Of a stretch of DNA of 64,000 nt, positions 27,264-35,824 are shown piece after piece. Origin of the DNA: Lachnospiraceae bacterium AC2031 (GTDB taxonomy: Bacteria; Bacillota; Clostridia; Lachnospirales; Lachnospiraceae); assembly GCA_000687975.1 (NCBI GenBank), contig JIAB01000001.1:558001-622000 (forward strand), written 5' to 3'. How positions within the stretch are numbered: position 1 is the first letter of the stretch; the number at the start of each line of letters is the position of its first letter. The notes beneath the pieces were generated by a model that worked only from the letters and a program-made list of their open reading frames with translations, did not search any database and was not told the DNA's origin. A program made the translations under genes and the position numbers.

Positions 27264-29642
27264 CTACGATGGAAGTGACTGAGTAAGCTCTTCAAACAGA
27301 TCATATCCATCCCACTCAAAATCGAAATCCATAGTATGCCCCAGCTTTACTACTCTGTAAATGCCCTGGGGCTTCTTTTCTAGTAATGGTTCTATAATAT
27401 CCTTCTCTCCCATAAGACCAATGGTCTGACAGTGAGGATCATTACAGAAATCATATATAGATGTAATCTCATCTGTCTCATACTCATAGAAAAGACCAGA
27501 GTTACCGCGATACTCCATAAGTTCTGGAGCTGCCTTATCTATAGCCACTCTAACCAATGTATTATCTACGGATTCAGAATTATGTAAACCTGCATCTTTC
27601 ACCTTTATATCAATACTCGAAAGAGCTGCTGCCTCATAGATATTTGTAATCTTATCAACTCCTTGAATGGTCTGGAAGTTGTACTTCTTACATACAAGCG
27701 ACTCCACAGCCTTCCAGAATATATCCTGCGCCTTATTCTTTTGAGCTCCAGTCCACACTACTACTCTCGGGCTTGTGCAGGCATTCTGATCTGAAAGATA
27801 TGTATCATTATAGAAATCGCTGGCTATACGATTAATCACCTTAGTACTTTCCTCATCAGATAGTTCGCCATTCGTACCATGAATCTGATTCATATAATAA
27901 TCTGAATCTATGACAGCAAGAGAATATCTATCTGCAAAAAGAACCTCTGCAGCCCCATCTTTGATCGGCGACTTCTGAATCTCCTCAATAGTCTTATCTC
28001 CGCCCCAGATTACTCTTACATCAGCAAAACTAGACAGGTAATCATTAATAACCTTATCTCTCTCATATCGAACTAGAACAATATATGGTCTCATTTCAGG
28101 ATACTCATCTAAAGCCTTCTCAATCGCTGCATTTATCAGATCCACCTGAACAAATGCCTTCGATGGAACTCTAACCACATTTGCATTTCCTGTTAGTAAA
28201 CCAGTAAATAATGAATAAGCATAGTTAACAGGAACATTAGAAGGAGCGATATGCATTAAAGCCCCACGTCCAGTTCGTCCCTCTATTCTATCCTCGTATC
28301 TCATCTTATACTGCATAAGAGACGCTTTCCTAAGCCAAAAACCCAAAGTAATAACATCAGAAAACGTCTTATTCTCACGAGCAGACAAAAGATTTTTAGA
28401 AACCGCTTCTGTAAATTCAAATATCTTATCACCAAATGGAACAAGTGGTTTTACGTTGCTTAAGTTCGTAAGCTCCTGTGCACTACCAACCAGGAAACTA
28501 ACTCCTGATAAAGCAGCTGTCTTATCTATATCACGATTACCACTATTCTTAAGAGCCGCACCAGCAGCAAATGTATCACTACATCCTCTGATCTCTGCAC
28601 TCTTAATACGACCAAGAATCTTAAAGTACTTACCCTTTCTACCACAAGGGCAGTCATCCTCACCTAAGATTACACCCTCATCCTCAGTAAGCAGCGAATG
28701 TCCAGGATAAGACTCAGGAATCGTAGATACAACCTGAACAATACCCTTTTCTCCAATAGCACACTCAGAAAAATCTCTAGGATTTCTAACTATAACATCA
28801 GAAAAGATACTGGCATGCAGGTGTCCACATTCACATTCCATATAGATGCATCCTGTCTGCTCCACCATTCCATAATAATCATGAATATCAGAAAGGCCAC
28901 AAACATCCTCAAATCTCTTGTGGAATTCCTCTTCAGTAACTGCTTCACTTATCAGTTTTTTCCAGCCACCACCATGGATCATGATTGCATTTGACAAGTC
29001 AAATGTAATTCCTTCTTTCTTCAGCCTTACAAGCTCAGCATAAAAGTACTGCCAGATCATAAAGGTAAAACCAAAAAGAAGAATTCTTTTTCCACTGAAT
29101 TTTTCAAGGAACTCTTTTAATCCATCTACATCCAAATGCATATCATCATCCAAAGCGTATATCTTCTTAGCACCAAATATAGAGAAACCGAGGATTCCAG
29201 CACCTCTGGCAGAGAACATATTTCTGTTCTTAATGACCGACGGACAATCTATAATTATCATCGGCATTCTTTCAGAACCGGTAAATGAACTTACTATCTT
29301 TACCATAGTCTTCTGCTGATTCGATGCAGTAGCTCTATCCAGATAGATTTTTGAAACCCTCTGTCCTGTAGTACCAGAAGAAGTCATAGTCTTAACCACC
29401 TCTGTATCATCAACGCTCTTTAAGGACATATCCTTAAAAAGACGCACAGGCAGAAATGGAATATCCTTATAACTATTAACCTTTTCAGAATCATAAGAAA
29501 CTGCCCCAAGTATCTTCTTATACTCAGTGCAGTTATCTCTATGCAGCTCAGTCAGTTCAGTCAGTCTCTCAGTAAGAAGACTTTCCTTCTCCTCCTTCGC
29601 CAACGAATATGGTTCAATTTTCAATATATCTTCGTAATTCAT
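27264..29642 (-). CDS. LuxE-LuxC fusion: acyl-protein synthetase and acyl reductase
   Basis: I chose the ATG at 29642 (792 aa, MNYEDILKIEPYS) because it lines up with the separate LuxE at 55669-56757 and lies one base after the preceding stop. Residues 1-355 are LuxE-like: the adenylation loop MTSSGTTGQRVSKI (about 85-98), YYGMVEQTGCIYMECECGH, CPCGRKGKYFKILGR, and a Cys in RGCSDTF near 350. Residues 370-792 are LuxC-like: APSNVPVN near 466 and the nucleophile region LSDQNACTSPR near 618. LuxE activates a carboxylic acid and forms an acyl thioester; LuxC reduces the thioester to an aldehyde with NADPH. No luciferase genes are present. Fusion joins both steps in one chain. Confidence 0.9.
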   Translation of the reverse strand: MNYEDILKIEPYSLAKEEKESLLTERLTELTELHRDNCTEYKKILGAVSYDSEKVNSYKDIPFLPVRLFKDMSLKSVDDTEVVKTMTSSGTTGQRVSKIYLDRATASNQQKTMVKIVSSFTGSERMPMIIIDCPSVIKNRNMFSARGAGILGFSIFGAKKIYALDDDMHLDVDGLKEFLEKFSGKRILLFGFTFMIWQYFYAELVRLKKEGITFDLSNAIMIHGGGWKKLISEAVTEEEFHKRFEDVCGLSDIHDYYGMVEQTGCIYMECECGHLHASIFSDVIVRNPRDFSECAIGEKGIVQVVSTIPESYPGHSLLTEDEGVILGEDDCPCGRKGKYFKILGRIKSAEIRGCSDTFAAGAALKNSGNRDIDKTAALSGVSFLVGSAQELTNLSNVKPLVPFGDKIFEFTEAVSKNLLSARENKTFSDVITLGFWLRKASLMQYKMRYEDRIEGRTGRGALMHIAPSNVPVNYAYSLFTGLLTGNANVVRVPSKAFVQVDLINAAIEKALDEYPEMRPYIVLVRYERDKVINDYLSSFADVRVIWGGDKTIEEIQKSPIKDGAAEVLFADRYSLAVIDSDYYMNQIHGTNGELSDEESTKVINRIASDFYNDTYLSDQNACTSPRVVVWTGAQKNKAQDIFWKAVESLVCKKYNFQTIQGVDKITNIYEAAALSSIDIKVKDAGLHNSESVDNTLVRVAIDKAAPELMEYRGNSGLFYEYETDEITSIYDFCNDPHCQTIGLMGEKDIIEPLLEKKPQGIYRVVKLGHTMDFDFEWDGYDLFEELTQSLPS

Positions 29643-29643
29643 A

Positions 29644-31095
29644 CTATGTCCCGCTGTAATATACTTCAAGAGCTTTATAAAGAGTCTTTCCCGAATCATT
29701 CTTCGGTATCTCTTCAATAAGCTTAACCTTAAAAGCCGAAGGATTCAGCTTAGTCTTAGCTACAACAAAACTCTTTATATCATCGCAAAGTTTTTCTATT
29801 GCCGCATCACCTTCTGAACCTGCAATAAAGATAAACATATGATCATCAACACCGCCACAGGCAACGTCCACGCCTTCGAAATGTCCCTTAATCATTCTTT
29901 CAGTCTCATCAAGATTTACTCTGTTACCAAATATCTTAAGGAATCTCTTCTTTCTTCCCACAATAAAGTAGAATCCATCAGCATCCCTCTTTGCCATATC
30001 TCCAGTCTGAAGAACTCCGCCTCTCTCATCACCAAGGAAAAGATCCTCGCCCTTTTCGGCATAGCCGAGAGTTACATTTGGACCTGAATACACAAGCTCA
30101 CCAGTTGTATCAGCGGCATCAATCTTATTGCCACTTTCATCTATCAGTTCAAAATGTCCACCTGGAATAGCAATACCCATGGAGCCACATTTGGAAACCG
30201 CATACTCGGCTGGAAGATATCCCATACGTGCTGTAGCCTCGCACTGACCATACATGACTATGAACTTCTTTCCATTCTTCTCAGCATAATCAGCATACTT
30301 GCTATGAAGCTCAGGAGTGATCTTTCCACCAGCCTGAGTCATGTAACGAAGGCTTGGAAGATCCATTCGATAAAATCTCAGCTTATCAAGCATCTCATAT
30401 GTATAAGGAACACCGCCGAAGGAAGTCGCCCCAGCTCCCTTAAAGAAGTTCCAGAACTCCTTCTGCATCAGCCCCTTGTCAGTCACAAGAATCTCAGCAC
30501 CAACAAGCAAATGAGAATTAATTATGGAGAGACCATATGTATAATTCATAGGCAGCGTTGTGATCGGCTTTTCCGTCTCGTCTATGGCCAGATACTCTGC
30601 TATTGCCTCTGCATTTGCCTTTACATTCTTATAACTCTGACGAACAAACTTAGGACTGCCCGTGGAGCCAGACGTTGTAAGAAGAAGACAAAGCTCATCA
30701 TTAAGCGGATACTCAACATCATAGTTGGTCTTCACAAGCACAAAACCAAATGCCTGATATACGCTCTCCACGCCTGCTCCAACAAGCTCAGACACACTCT
30801 CCAAAAGAGAGTCAGGAATCCAAACATAAGGTGGCTTATAAAGTGTCAAAAGATTTGCCAGCAATTCACTCTCCAACTCCGCACTAAGCAGCACTGGAAC
30901 CACACCATTATTGATAAATGATGTATATCCCACTATAGAACCCAACGAATTCTGACAAAGTGAAAATACCAGACTCCTTCGACCAATCACACTATATAAT
31001 TTTCTATTTTCTTCCTGCAGCTCGGCATAACTGAGTGTATTTCCGTATTCATCAGTTAAAGCTGCATTATTAGAAAATTTCTGTAAATCCCACAT
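29644..31095 (-). CDS. AMP-forming acyl/aryl ligase (ANL superfamily)
   Basis: The 483-aa product has the ANL core: TTSGSTGSPKF near residue 137, the GQCEATARM adenine region, TGDMAKRDADGFYFIVGRKK near 365, and the C-terminal Lys loop PKNDSGKTLYKAL. It activates a carboxylic acid as acyl-AMP and passes it to CoA or a carrier protein. The substrate cannot be told. It lies one base before the LuxE-LuxC fusion, so the two probably act in one route. An acyl carrier protein is encoded at 47825-48064 and might be the acceptor (inference). Confidence 0.9.
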   Translation of the reverse strand: MWDLQKFSNNAALTDEYGNTLSYAELQEENRKLYSVIGRRSLVFSLCQNSLGSIVGYTSFINNGVVPVLLSAELESELLANLLTLYKPPYVWIPDSLLESVSELVGAGVESVYQAFGFVLVKTNYDVEYPLNDELCLLLTTSGSTGSPKFVRQSYKNVKANAEAIAEYLAIDETEKPITTLPMNYTYGLSIINSHLLVGAEILVTDKGLMQKEFWNFFKGAGATSFGGVPYTYEMLDKLRFYRMDLPSLRYMTQAGGKITPELHSKYADYAEKNGKKFIVMYGQCEATARMGYLPAEYAVSKCGSMGIAIPGGHFELIDESGNKIDAADTTGELVYSGPNVTLGYAEKGEDLFLGDERGGVLQTGDMAKRDADGFYFIVGRKKRFLKIFGNRVNLDETERMIKGHFEGVDVACGGVDDHMFIFIAGSEGDAAIEKLCDDIKSFVVAKTKLNPSAFKVKLIEEIPKNDSGKTLYKALEVYYSGT

Positions 31096-31108
31096 AATTC
31101 AAACCTTC

Positions 31109-31978
31109 TTAATACGACCACTCTCGCTTCCAGTCGCCGTTCTCTTCATATTCTTTCCACGAGTTTGCAAAACTTATAGTTGCGACTACGGCATAGACAA
31201 ATGCAATCATCGCCCAATACATTCGAAACTCACGAAATCTCATAAGTGTCATAATCAGATTAATAGCAGTAATCACAAGTCCAGTAATCGCACAAGCCCT
31301 GCTCTTCAAAATAAATATACCTAGACCAAGGCATACAAGAACAACCGAAAGAAAAATCTGTGTCGTCATTATTGCCTTAGTATCGATCTGATACTCAGCA
31401 CCCATACCAAACTGTTCAGCAAGATTATTCACCATATCAATCTGTCTCTGAAATGTTGTGAGCCAAAAGTCAGTTCTAATAACATCAAATATAGCTGTAA
31501 CAATAACAACTATGGAAGATATGATAATTCTATCTCTGTCTCTTCTGTTTCTTGGACTGTTGAAAAACTCTTTCTTTGACAGCTTACGAGGTCTTTCACC
31601 ACCACCCGGCAAATTGTCTGGATTCTGATTCATGTTCCCAGCCTGCGTTCCTCCATTCATTCCACCTGGAGTATTAACACCTGCACCACTGTAATATGAT
31701 CCTGCACCAACTCCAACACCAGTTCCAGCACCAGTTCCAACACCGCTTCCATATGGATCAACTGTATTACTTACTCCACCATATGGATCCAGATTATTCT
31801 GAGTAGGTTGATTATTTGCCATGGAATCAAATGTCTTCGGTTCATCGAAGAGTCCACCCTCATAATCAAACTCTAGTTCAGGATTAAAATAATCATTATT
31901 ATTGACTGTATTATCAGGCGCTTCACTCTTCGCCTTTTCCTCCTCAGTCACCTCAGGTTCTGTAACTTTTAACTGCAT
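31109..31978 (-). CDS. Membrane protein with Gly/Asn-rich N-terminal tail
   Basis: The start is the ATG at 31978 (289 aa), 7 bases after GGAGG; the longer frame begins at a GTG that overlaps this ribosome site. Residues 1-60 are acidic. Residues 60-125 are low-complexity Gly/Asn/Pro/Tyr sequence with short repeats (TGAGTGVGVGAG, DPYGG/DPYGS). A basic patch (RNRRDRDR) comes next, and then four membrane helices at about 146-165, 202-220, 228-245 and 253-272. No family recognised. It lies 13 bases before the acyl ligase, so it may be co-transcribed. It has no visible enzymatic motif. Confidence 0.72.
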   Translation of the reverse strand: MQLKVTEPEVTEEEKAKSEAPDNTVNNNDYFNPELEFDYEGGLFDEPKTFDSMANNQPTQNNLDPYGGVSNTVDPYGSGVGTGAGTGVGVGAGSYYSGAGVNTPGGMNGGTQAGNMNQNPDNLPGGGERPRKLSKKEFFNSPRNRRDRDRIIISSIVVIVTAIFDVIRTDFWLTTFQRQIDMVNNLAEQFGMGAEYQIDTKAIMTTQIFLSVVLVCLGLGIFILKSRACAITGLVITAINLIMTLMRFREFRMYWAMIAFVYAVVATISFANSWKEYEENGDWKREWSY

Positions 31979-32002
31979 ACTTTTTTCCTCCACCTTAATT
32001 AT

Positions 32003-33043
32003 CTACAATACTATCCAATGACCTTTTTTGTTGCTACCTTCACGGACTATAAATCCATCAGATTTTAGTAAACTAATATTTCTCTTGACCGTTGCTTCTG
32101 AGATATCAAGAAGCTTAGCGTATTCCTGATAGCTTAATGAACCATCAGCCTTTATCGCATCCAAAACCTTTTGAGCAGATTTTTTAAGATTTATTGGGTC
32201 ATTTTTTTGATTTATTAGGTCATTTTTTACTTTTATTAGGTCATTTTTTTGTGATTTCTTATATTCAGCAAGCTCATTTTCAAGATTTTTAATATGCTCT
32301 TCGTACATAAATCTCCGAAATGGCTCGTACGAATCTTCTTCTCTTGACGCTTCCAAAGCTTCTATATATTCTACCCTATCTTCTTTTAGAATCTTTACTG
32401 GAATCAGATTCATTTCATACTGAAGCTGATTCATCACCATTCTCGAAGTTCGACCATTCCCATCAACCCAAGGATGAATAGTTACTAGATCAAGATGAGC
32501 ATCAAAACTTACATTATACTTTTCAATAATGCTGCCATTATTTAATAGTTTACTACGACATTCATTTATCTTATCACACAGTTTCTGAAGTCTATCCGGA
32601 ACCTTCCTAAAGTCCATATAAGATCTTCCGCCTACTCCAGCGGTTACTCCAACTAAACGTAAGTCACCCTTCGAAGCATCAAAATTGCCAAATATGGTGT
32701 TATATTCAGCCCCAGTATTTTTCATAACAAGAGCAGCTAGTTCTTTAAGCATATCAATTGAGTAATTCAAATGAGACTCTGCCATTTTCATTGAACGCTC
32801 ATACGCATTTTTAAGATCTAGATTCATCAGCTGCTCACGCATATTTTTACCTTTAATGGAAATCCCCTCATCAAACAGAACTTGATTTTCTAATTCCGTT
32901 ATAGTACTCCCCTCTATCGCTGTAGAATGTGTAATTAAAGAATACAGGTAGAACTTTTTATAATCCACCTGCTCAGCAATTCCCAAAGAAGAATACTCTT
33001 CTAATATTTTATTTAGTTTTTCTCCATAATCAAAAGAAATCAT
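32003..33043 (-). CDS. Fic-domain protein (AMPylase type) with C-terminal winged helix
   Basis: I chose the ATG at 33043 (346 aa, MISFDYG) with AAAGGGAC upstream; the longer frame starts at a TTG. The catalytic Fic motif is HPWVDGNGRTSR (about residues 187-198). The inhibitory helix motif S/TxxxEG appears near residue 38 as STAIEGS, placing it in the class with N-terminal self-inhibition. Residues 260-290 form a three-fold repeat of about 7 aa (KNDLI.. KNDLI.. KNDPI..). The C-terminus is a winged helix (LSYQEYAKLLDISEATVKRN). Such proteins add AMP to a target protein or act as regulators; the target is unknown. No antitoxin-like partner was found. Confidence 0.92.
   Translation of the reverse strand: MISFDYGEKLNKILEEYSSLGIAEQVDYKKFYLYSLITHSTAIEGSTITELENQVLFDEGISIKGKNMREQLMNLDLKNAYERSMKMAESHLNYSIDMLKELAALVMKNTGAEYNTIFGNFDASKGDLRLVGVTAGVGGRSYMDFRKVPDRLQKLCDKINECRSKLLNNGSIIEKYNVSFDAHLDLVTIHPWVDGNGRTSRMVMNQLQYEMNLIPVKILKEDRVEYIEALEASREEDSYEPFRRFMYEEHIKNLENELAEYKKSQKNDLIKVKNDLINQKNDPINLKKSAQKVLDAIKADGSLSYQEYAKLLDISEATVKRNISLLKSDGFIVREGSNKKGHWIVL
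32190..32252. repeat. Three tandem 21-base repeats inside the Fic gene
   Basis: Units at 32190-32210, 32211-32231 and 32232-32252 share TTTATTRGGTCATTTTTT on the plus strand. Each encodes seven residues, so copy-number change keeps the frame and alters only the length of the linker between the Fic and winged-helix domains. Confidence 0.85.
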
Positions 33044-33072
33044 AACTTGTCCCTTTGCATACTGCAAATCAG

Positions 33073-33105
33073 AAAAAACTCAAAAAACTAATAGTTTTTT
33101 GGAGT
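33073..33105 (-). terminator. AT-rich hairpin with U-tract before the Fic gene
   Basis: On the minus strand ACTCCAAAAAACTA pairs with TAGTTTTTTGAGT (one bulged C) and is followed by TTTTT. It lies 30 bases upstream of the Fic start. It could be a back-up terminator for the upstream gene or part of the Fic leader; it overlaps the start of the predicted Fic transcript. Confidence 0.55.
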
Positions 33106-33106
33106 C

Positions 33107-33135
33107 ATTATCTCAAATTTAGGATCACGAGTCAC
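33107..33135 (-). promoter_or_regulatory. Possible promoter of the Fic gene
   Basis: On the minus strand GTGACT (33130-33135) and GATAAT (33107-33112) are 17 bases apart. An inverted repeat ACGGTA/TACCGT (33134-33154) borders the -35 box and could be an operator. The overlap of the expected start site with the hairpin at 33073-33105 lowers confidence. Confidence 0.4.
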
Positions 33136-33202
33136 GGTACTCGCTATTTACCGTATACTCTTTTTTCACTATTTCGGTGATAATCGTATCATAAAATGCC
33201 AC

Positions 33203-33238
33203 AAAACTCACTATGTTTTCGAAAACACAGTGAGTTTT
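33203..33238. terminator. Bidirectional-looking 18-bp hairpin
   Basis: AAAACTCACTATGTTTTC and GAAAACACAGTGAGTTTT form an 18-bp near-perfect palindrome (one mismatch) with runs of A and T at its ends. It sits 48 bases after the stop of the gene at 33286-34050 and is the likely terminator of that transcript. Confidence 0.7.
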
Positions 33239-33285
33239 TTAATGATTTATATAATATTCCAATTAGTTAGGACTTTAAATTTTCA

Positions 33286-34050
33286 TTAATCTAACTTTCC
33301 TTCATCAATCAGTTCATTAATAGATAAAAGCAAAACAAATGTAAACAGCGCATGAACTATCGCCATAATATTTGCAAGACGATCTCGTTCCTCTTTCTGA
33401 TCAATATTTGTATTGATCACCATAGGTCTTATTGTATAATCTGCTTCTTCAATCCCAGAATTAGAAACAGCAGTATTATAGACATTCTCCATATCGTCCA
33501 CAAAGTTCACAATCCTACCTGTAACCTCTATGGTATCCTTACCACTATCCGACTTTCCGCCGCCTATCTTCTTTTCAGATGCCTTGATATATTCATCGTA
33601 AAATGACATCTCGCCTTCATCAACATATATCGCAAAAACCGCCGGCTTCTCGCCACTATTCTCCAAAACAACTGGATAGTAAACGCTTCCTGTCCTCGAG
33701 TGAATCGGCCCAAACTCCTGCCCCACCATATTAAATGAAAGAGTCACATACGAATGTTCTTCTGGTATATCGTTAAACTTAGCCCTTTCATTTAAATCTA
33801 TGGACTTCCCATAAAATGCATATGCACCATCACTTTTTAAACACTTACAAAAGATAATGACGCCTACAAACGTAGCTAGTGATAAAAGCGCTATCAAAAA
33901 AAGCGACACAATTCGACTAACAGATGACCTATTAGCCCTTGAATCAACAAACTTTCTTATATAGTTATCTTTGGCTGGATTTCCAGTCAGTGGTTTATTT
34001 AAGCAATAAATCTTAAACAACACATAAACAAGAAGTATTAATTGCAGCAT
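33286..34050 (-). CDS. Uncharacterised membrane protein
   Basis: The 254-aa product has a hydrophobic helix at residues 1-18, a second at about 46-68, an outer domain of about 150 residues with a predicted beta-rich character (SYVTLSFNMV, KPAVFAIYVDEGEMSFY), and a C-terminal helix at about 230-246. No family recognised. AAGGA lies 4-5 bases before the ATG. It is 41 bases after pseG and may be the last gene of the glycan transcript or a separate unit; its hairpin terminator follows. Confidence 0.68.
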   Translation of the reverse strand: MLQLILLVYVLFKIYCLNKPLTGNPAKDNYIRKFVDSRANRSSVSRIVSLFLIALLSLATFVGVIIFCKCLKSDGAYAFYGKSIDLNERAKFNDIPEEHSYVTLSFNMVGQEFGPIHSRTGSVYYPVVLENSGEKPAVFAIYVDEGEMSFYDEYIKASEKKIGGGKSDSGKDTIEVTGRIVNFVDDMENVYNTAVSNSGIEEADYTIRPMVINTNIDQKEERDRLANIMAIVHALFTFVLLLSINELIDEGKLD

Positions 34051-34084
34051 TTATCCTTCACCAAATCACATACAACTCTTTCAC

Positions 34085-34101
34085 AAAAATGTTAAGAACA
34101 T
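34085..34101 (-). terminator. Weak hairpin overlapping the pseG stop
   Basis: On the minus strand ATGTT-CTT-AACAT is followed by TTTTG, and the pseG TAA lies in the hairpin. The stem is only five AT-rich pairs, so it may end only part of the long glycan transcript. Confidence 0.3.
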
Positions 34102-35123
34102 ATTTTATTTATTATTCTTTCCGCACCCTTTCCATCTACAACAGAAAGCATTTTTTCAGAAAGACTTTTTCTTAACTCAAAATCATTTATTAGCATTTTA
34201 AGATTATCTAGTATACCAGAACAATCAAAATCAACTATTCTTAAGTCGCCTGCATTCAACATGATTTTTTTCTTTTCAAACCCTGTTGCCCCGCCAATCT
34301 GATTATCAGCAATAACATATGTAATCGTAGGCACACCACAAGAACAAAGTTCATATAATGTACTCCCTGCAGCTGAAATCGCCACATCACACATATTCAT
34401 TATCTCAGACATATTCTTAACGTTTCGGTGCAGATTTATCCACTTATTACTCTCAGATAAAGATTTAATCTCATCAAAATCAGGCTCATAACTACCAATA
34501 ATAAAATGGTATTCTATCCCTTCTGATAGTTCTTTATCATCCTTCAACTTATTAATTATTCTAAGCACCAAACCAAACTCATCAGATCCACCAGTAGAAA
34601 CAAATACTTTCTTTGCCTCATCCCTTACGCCTGATGGAATATTACGTATAAACTCATCTCTTAAAGGTATATACTCAGTTCCTAAAAGCAATTCAGGCAT
34701 GGTCTTCTCATTATATAATTCACTATATTTTTCATGTGATGCATAAATATTATAATTAATTAGATAATCAACATCATACGGAAACGAAAAAATATCATCT
34801 AAATAAATAAACTTTGAATACTTCTTGATTGTTCTGAAATAATCATTTGAAACATAATAACTATCAACAAATATATTGTCCGGTTTTTCTTTCTTTATAA
34901 CCTCTATAAATCTATCTGTCTCACTCTCCATATCTCGGTAATCAGTATTCAGTACAACCACACGAAAGTCTTTTCTTTCAATTAGACTCCTCATCGAATC
35001 ATCAGCACAAACAAAAAAACACTCAGCGCCTAAATCTCTAGCCGCTGAGGCAATGGATAGGGATCTCATAACATGTCCCCAACCTATTGTTGAATTTCCA
35101 TCTGCACGAAATATAATCTTCAT
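34092..35123 (-). CDS. pseG: PseG-type UDP-sugar hydrolase
   Basis: The 343-aa GT-B-fold enzyme resembles PseG/SpsG, which removes UDP from UDP-2,4-diacetamido-trideoxy-altrose to give the free sugar for PseI. GWGHVMRSLSIA at residues 14-25 holds the glycine loop and catalytic His. The C-terminal half has the nucleotide-binding pattern AISAAGSTLYELCSCGVPTI. It is the last Pse gene of the operon, 20 bases after the PIG-L deacetylase. The exact sugar is inferred from PseB, PseC and PseI in the same operon. Confidence 0.88.
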   Translation of the reverse strand: MKIIFRADGNSTIGWGHVMRSLSIASAARDLGAECFFVCADDSMRSLIERKDFRVVVLNTDYRDMESETDRFIEVIKKEKPDNIFVDSYYVSNDYFRTIKKYSKFIYLDDIFSFPYDVDYLINYNIYASHEKYSELYNEKTMPELLLGTEYIPLRDEFIRNIPSGVRDEAKKVFVSTGGSDEFGLVLRIINKLKDDKELSEGIEYHFIIGSYEPDFDEIKSLSESNKWINLHRNVKNMSEIMNMCDVAISAAGSTLYELCSCGVPTITYVIADNQIGGATGFEKKKIMLNAGDLRIVDFDCSGILDNLKMLINDFELRKSLSEKMLSVVDGKGAERIINKICS

Positions 35124-35143
35124 ATAAAATCCATTAACGTTTT

Positions 35144-35824
35144 TCAGTTAATCTCATACATAAGCTCAAAAGCTTCTGCTAATTTAACTCCAATATTTGA
35201 TCCTCGATATTTAGCTAAAGCCTCTAACGCCTCAGCACTTCTAGGATGCGGATACCTAGTTGATTCAGTTCGGTAACAAGCCATCCCATCCACTTTATAT
35301 TGAAACGTTTCTGAAATATCAAAATATGCATTAGGTCTAAACGAATCATTATATATATAATTCCATTCTGTTGATGAAGGCGTTTCAAATGCGTATATCT
35401 TTTTTACAGTATAATCACCAACCGGACGACACGCTGTAAGTACAGCTTCACAAGTAAGTCTATGATCAATATTCAAATCACCATGATGATGTGTAAAAAT
35501 CGTATCAGGCTTATACTTTTCCACATACATAGATATAACTTTGATTATATCCAGCAATTCAGTTCCGTCCATTCTATTATCTGGAAAACCACAAAAATCT
35601 ATACTCTTATATCCAACTATTTTCGCTGCTTTTCTTGCATCATCCTGTAATTCTTTCAATTCAGAAAAATCCGCATCACTTCTTTTTGCTGCTCTTGATG
35701 TTAATCCCTCCGCCAATATTACTGCATGAGCATCCACACCTTCATTAACTATTCTTCGTATTGTACCACCTAATCCTAGCAATTCATCATCTGGATGAGC
35801 AGCAAACACTAAAACTGTATTCAT
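35144..35824 (-). CDS. PIG-L/LmbE-type N-acetyl-sugar deacetylase
   Basis: The 226-aa zinc hydrolase has FAAHPDDELLGLGG at residues 7-20 (metal and catalytic Asp) and HHHGDLNIDHR near residue 113 (the second metal His). The family removes N-acetyl groups from amino sugars. Its start overlaps the stop of the formyltransferase by four bases, so the two proteins are made together, which suggests acetyl removal and replacement by formyl on the same sugar (inference). Confidence 0.88.
   Translation of the reverse strand: MNTVLVFAAHPDDELLGLGGTIRRIVNEGVDAHAVILAEGLTSRAAKRSDADFSELKELQDDARKAAKIVGYKSIDFCGFPDNRMDGTELLDIIKVISMYVEKYKPDTIFTHHHGDLNIDHRLTCEAVLTACRPVGDYTVKKIYAFETPSSTEWNYIYNDSFRPNAYFDISETFQYKVDGMACYRTESTRYPHPRSAEALEALAKYRGSNIGVKLAEAFELMYEIN

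Noticed and set aside
32190-32252. Short tandem repeats as a CRISPR array
   Set aside because: The units are directly adjacent without spacers, only three in number and inside an intact coding frame.
32003-34050. Fic gene and upstream membrane gene as a toxin-antitoxin pair
   Set aside because: The Fic protein carries its own inhibitory STAIEG helix, and the membrane gene is separated by 242 bases with a strong hairpin and shows no antitoxin features.
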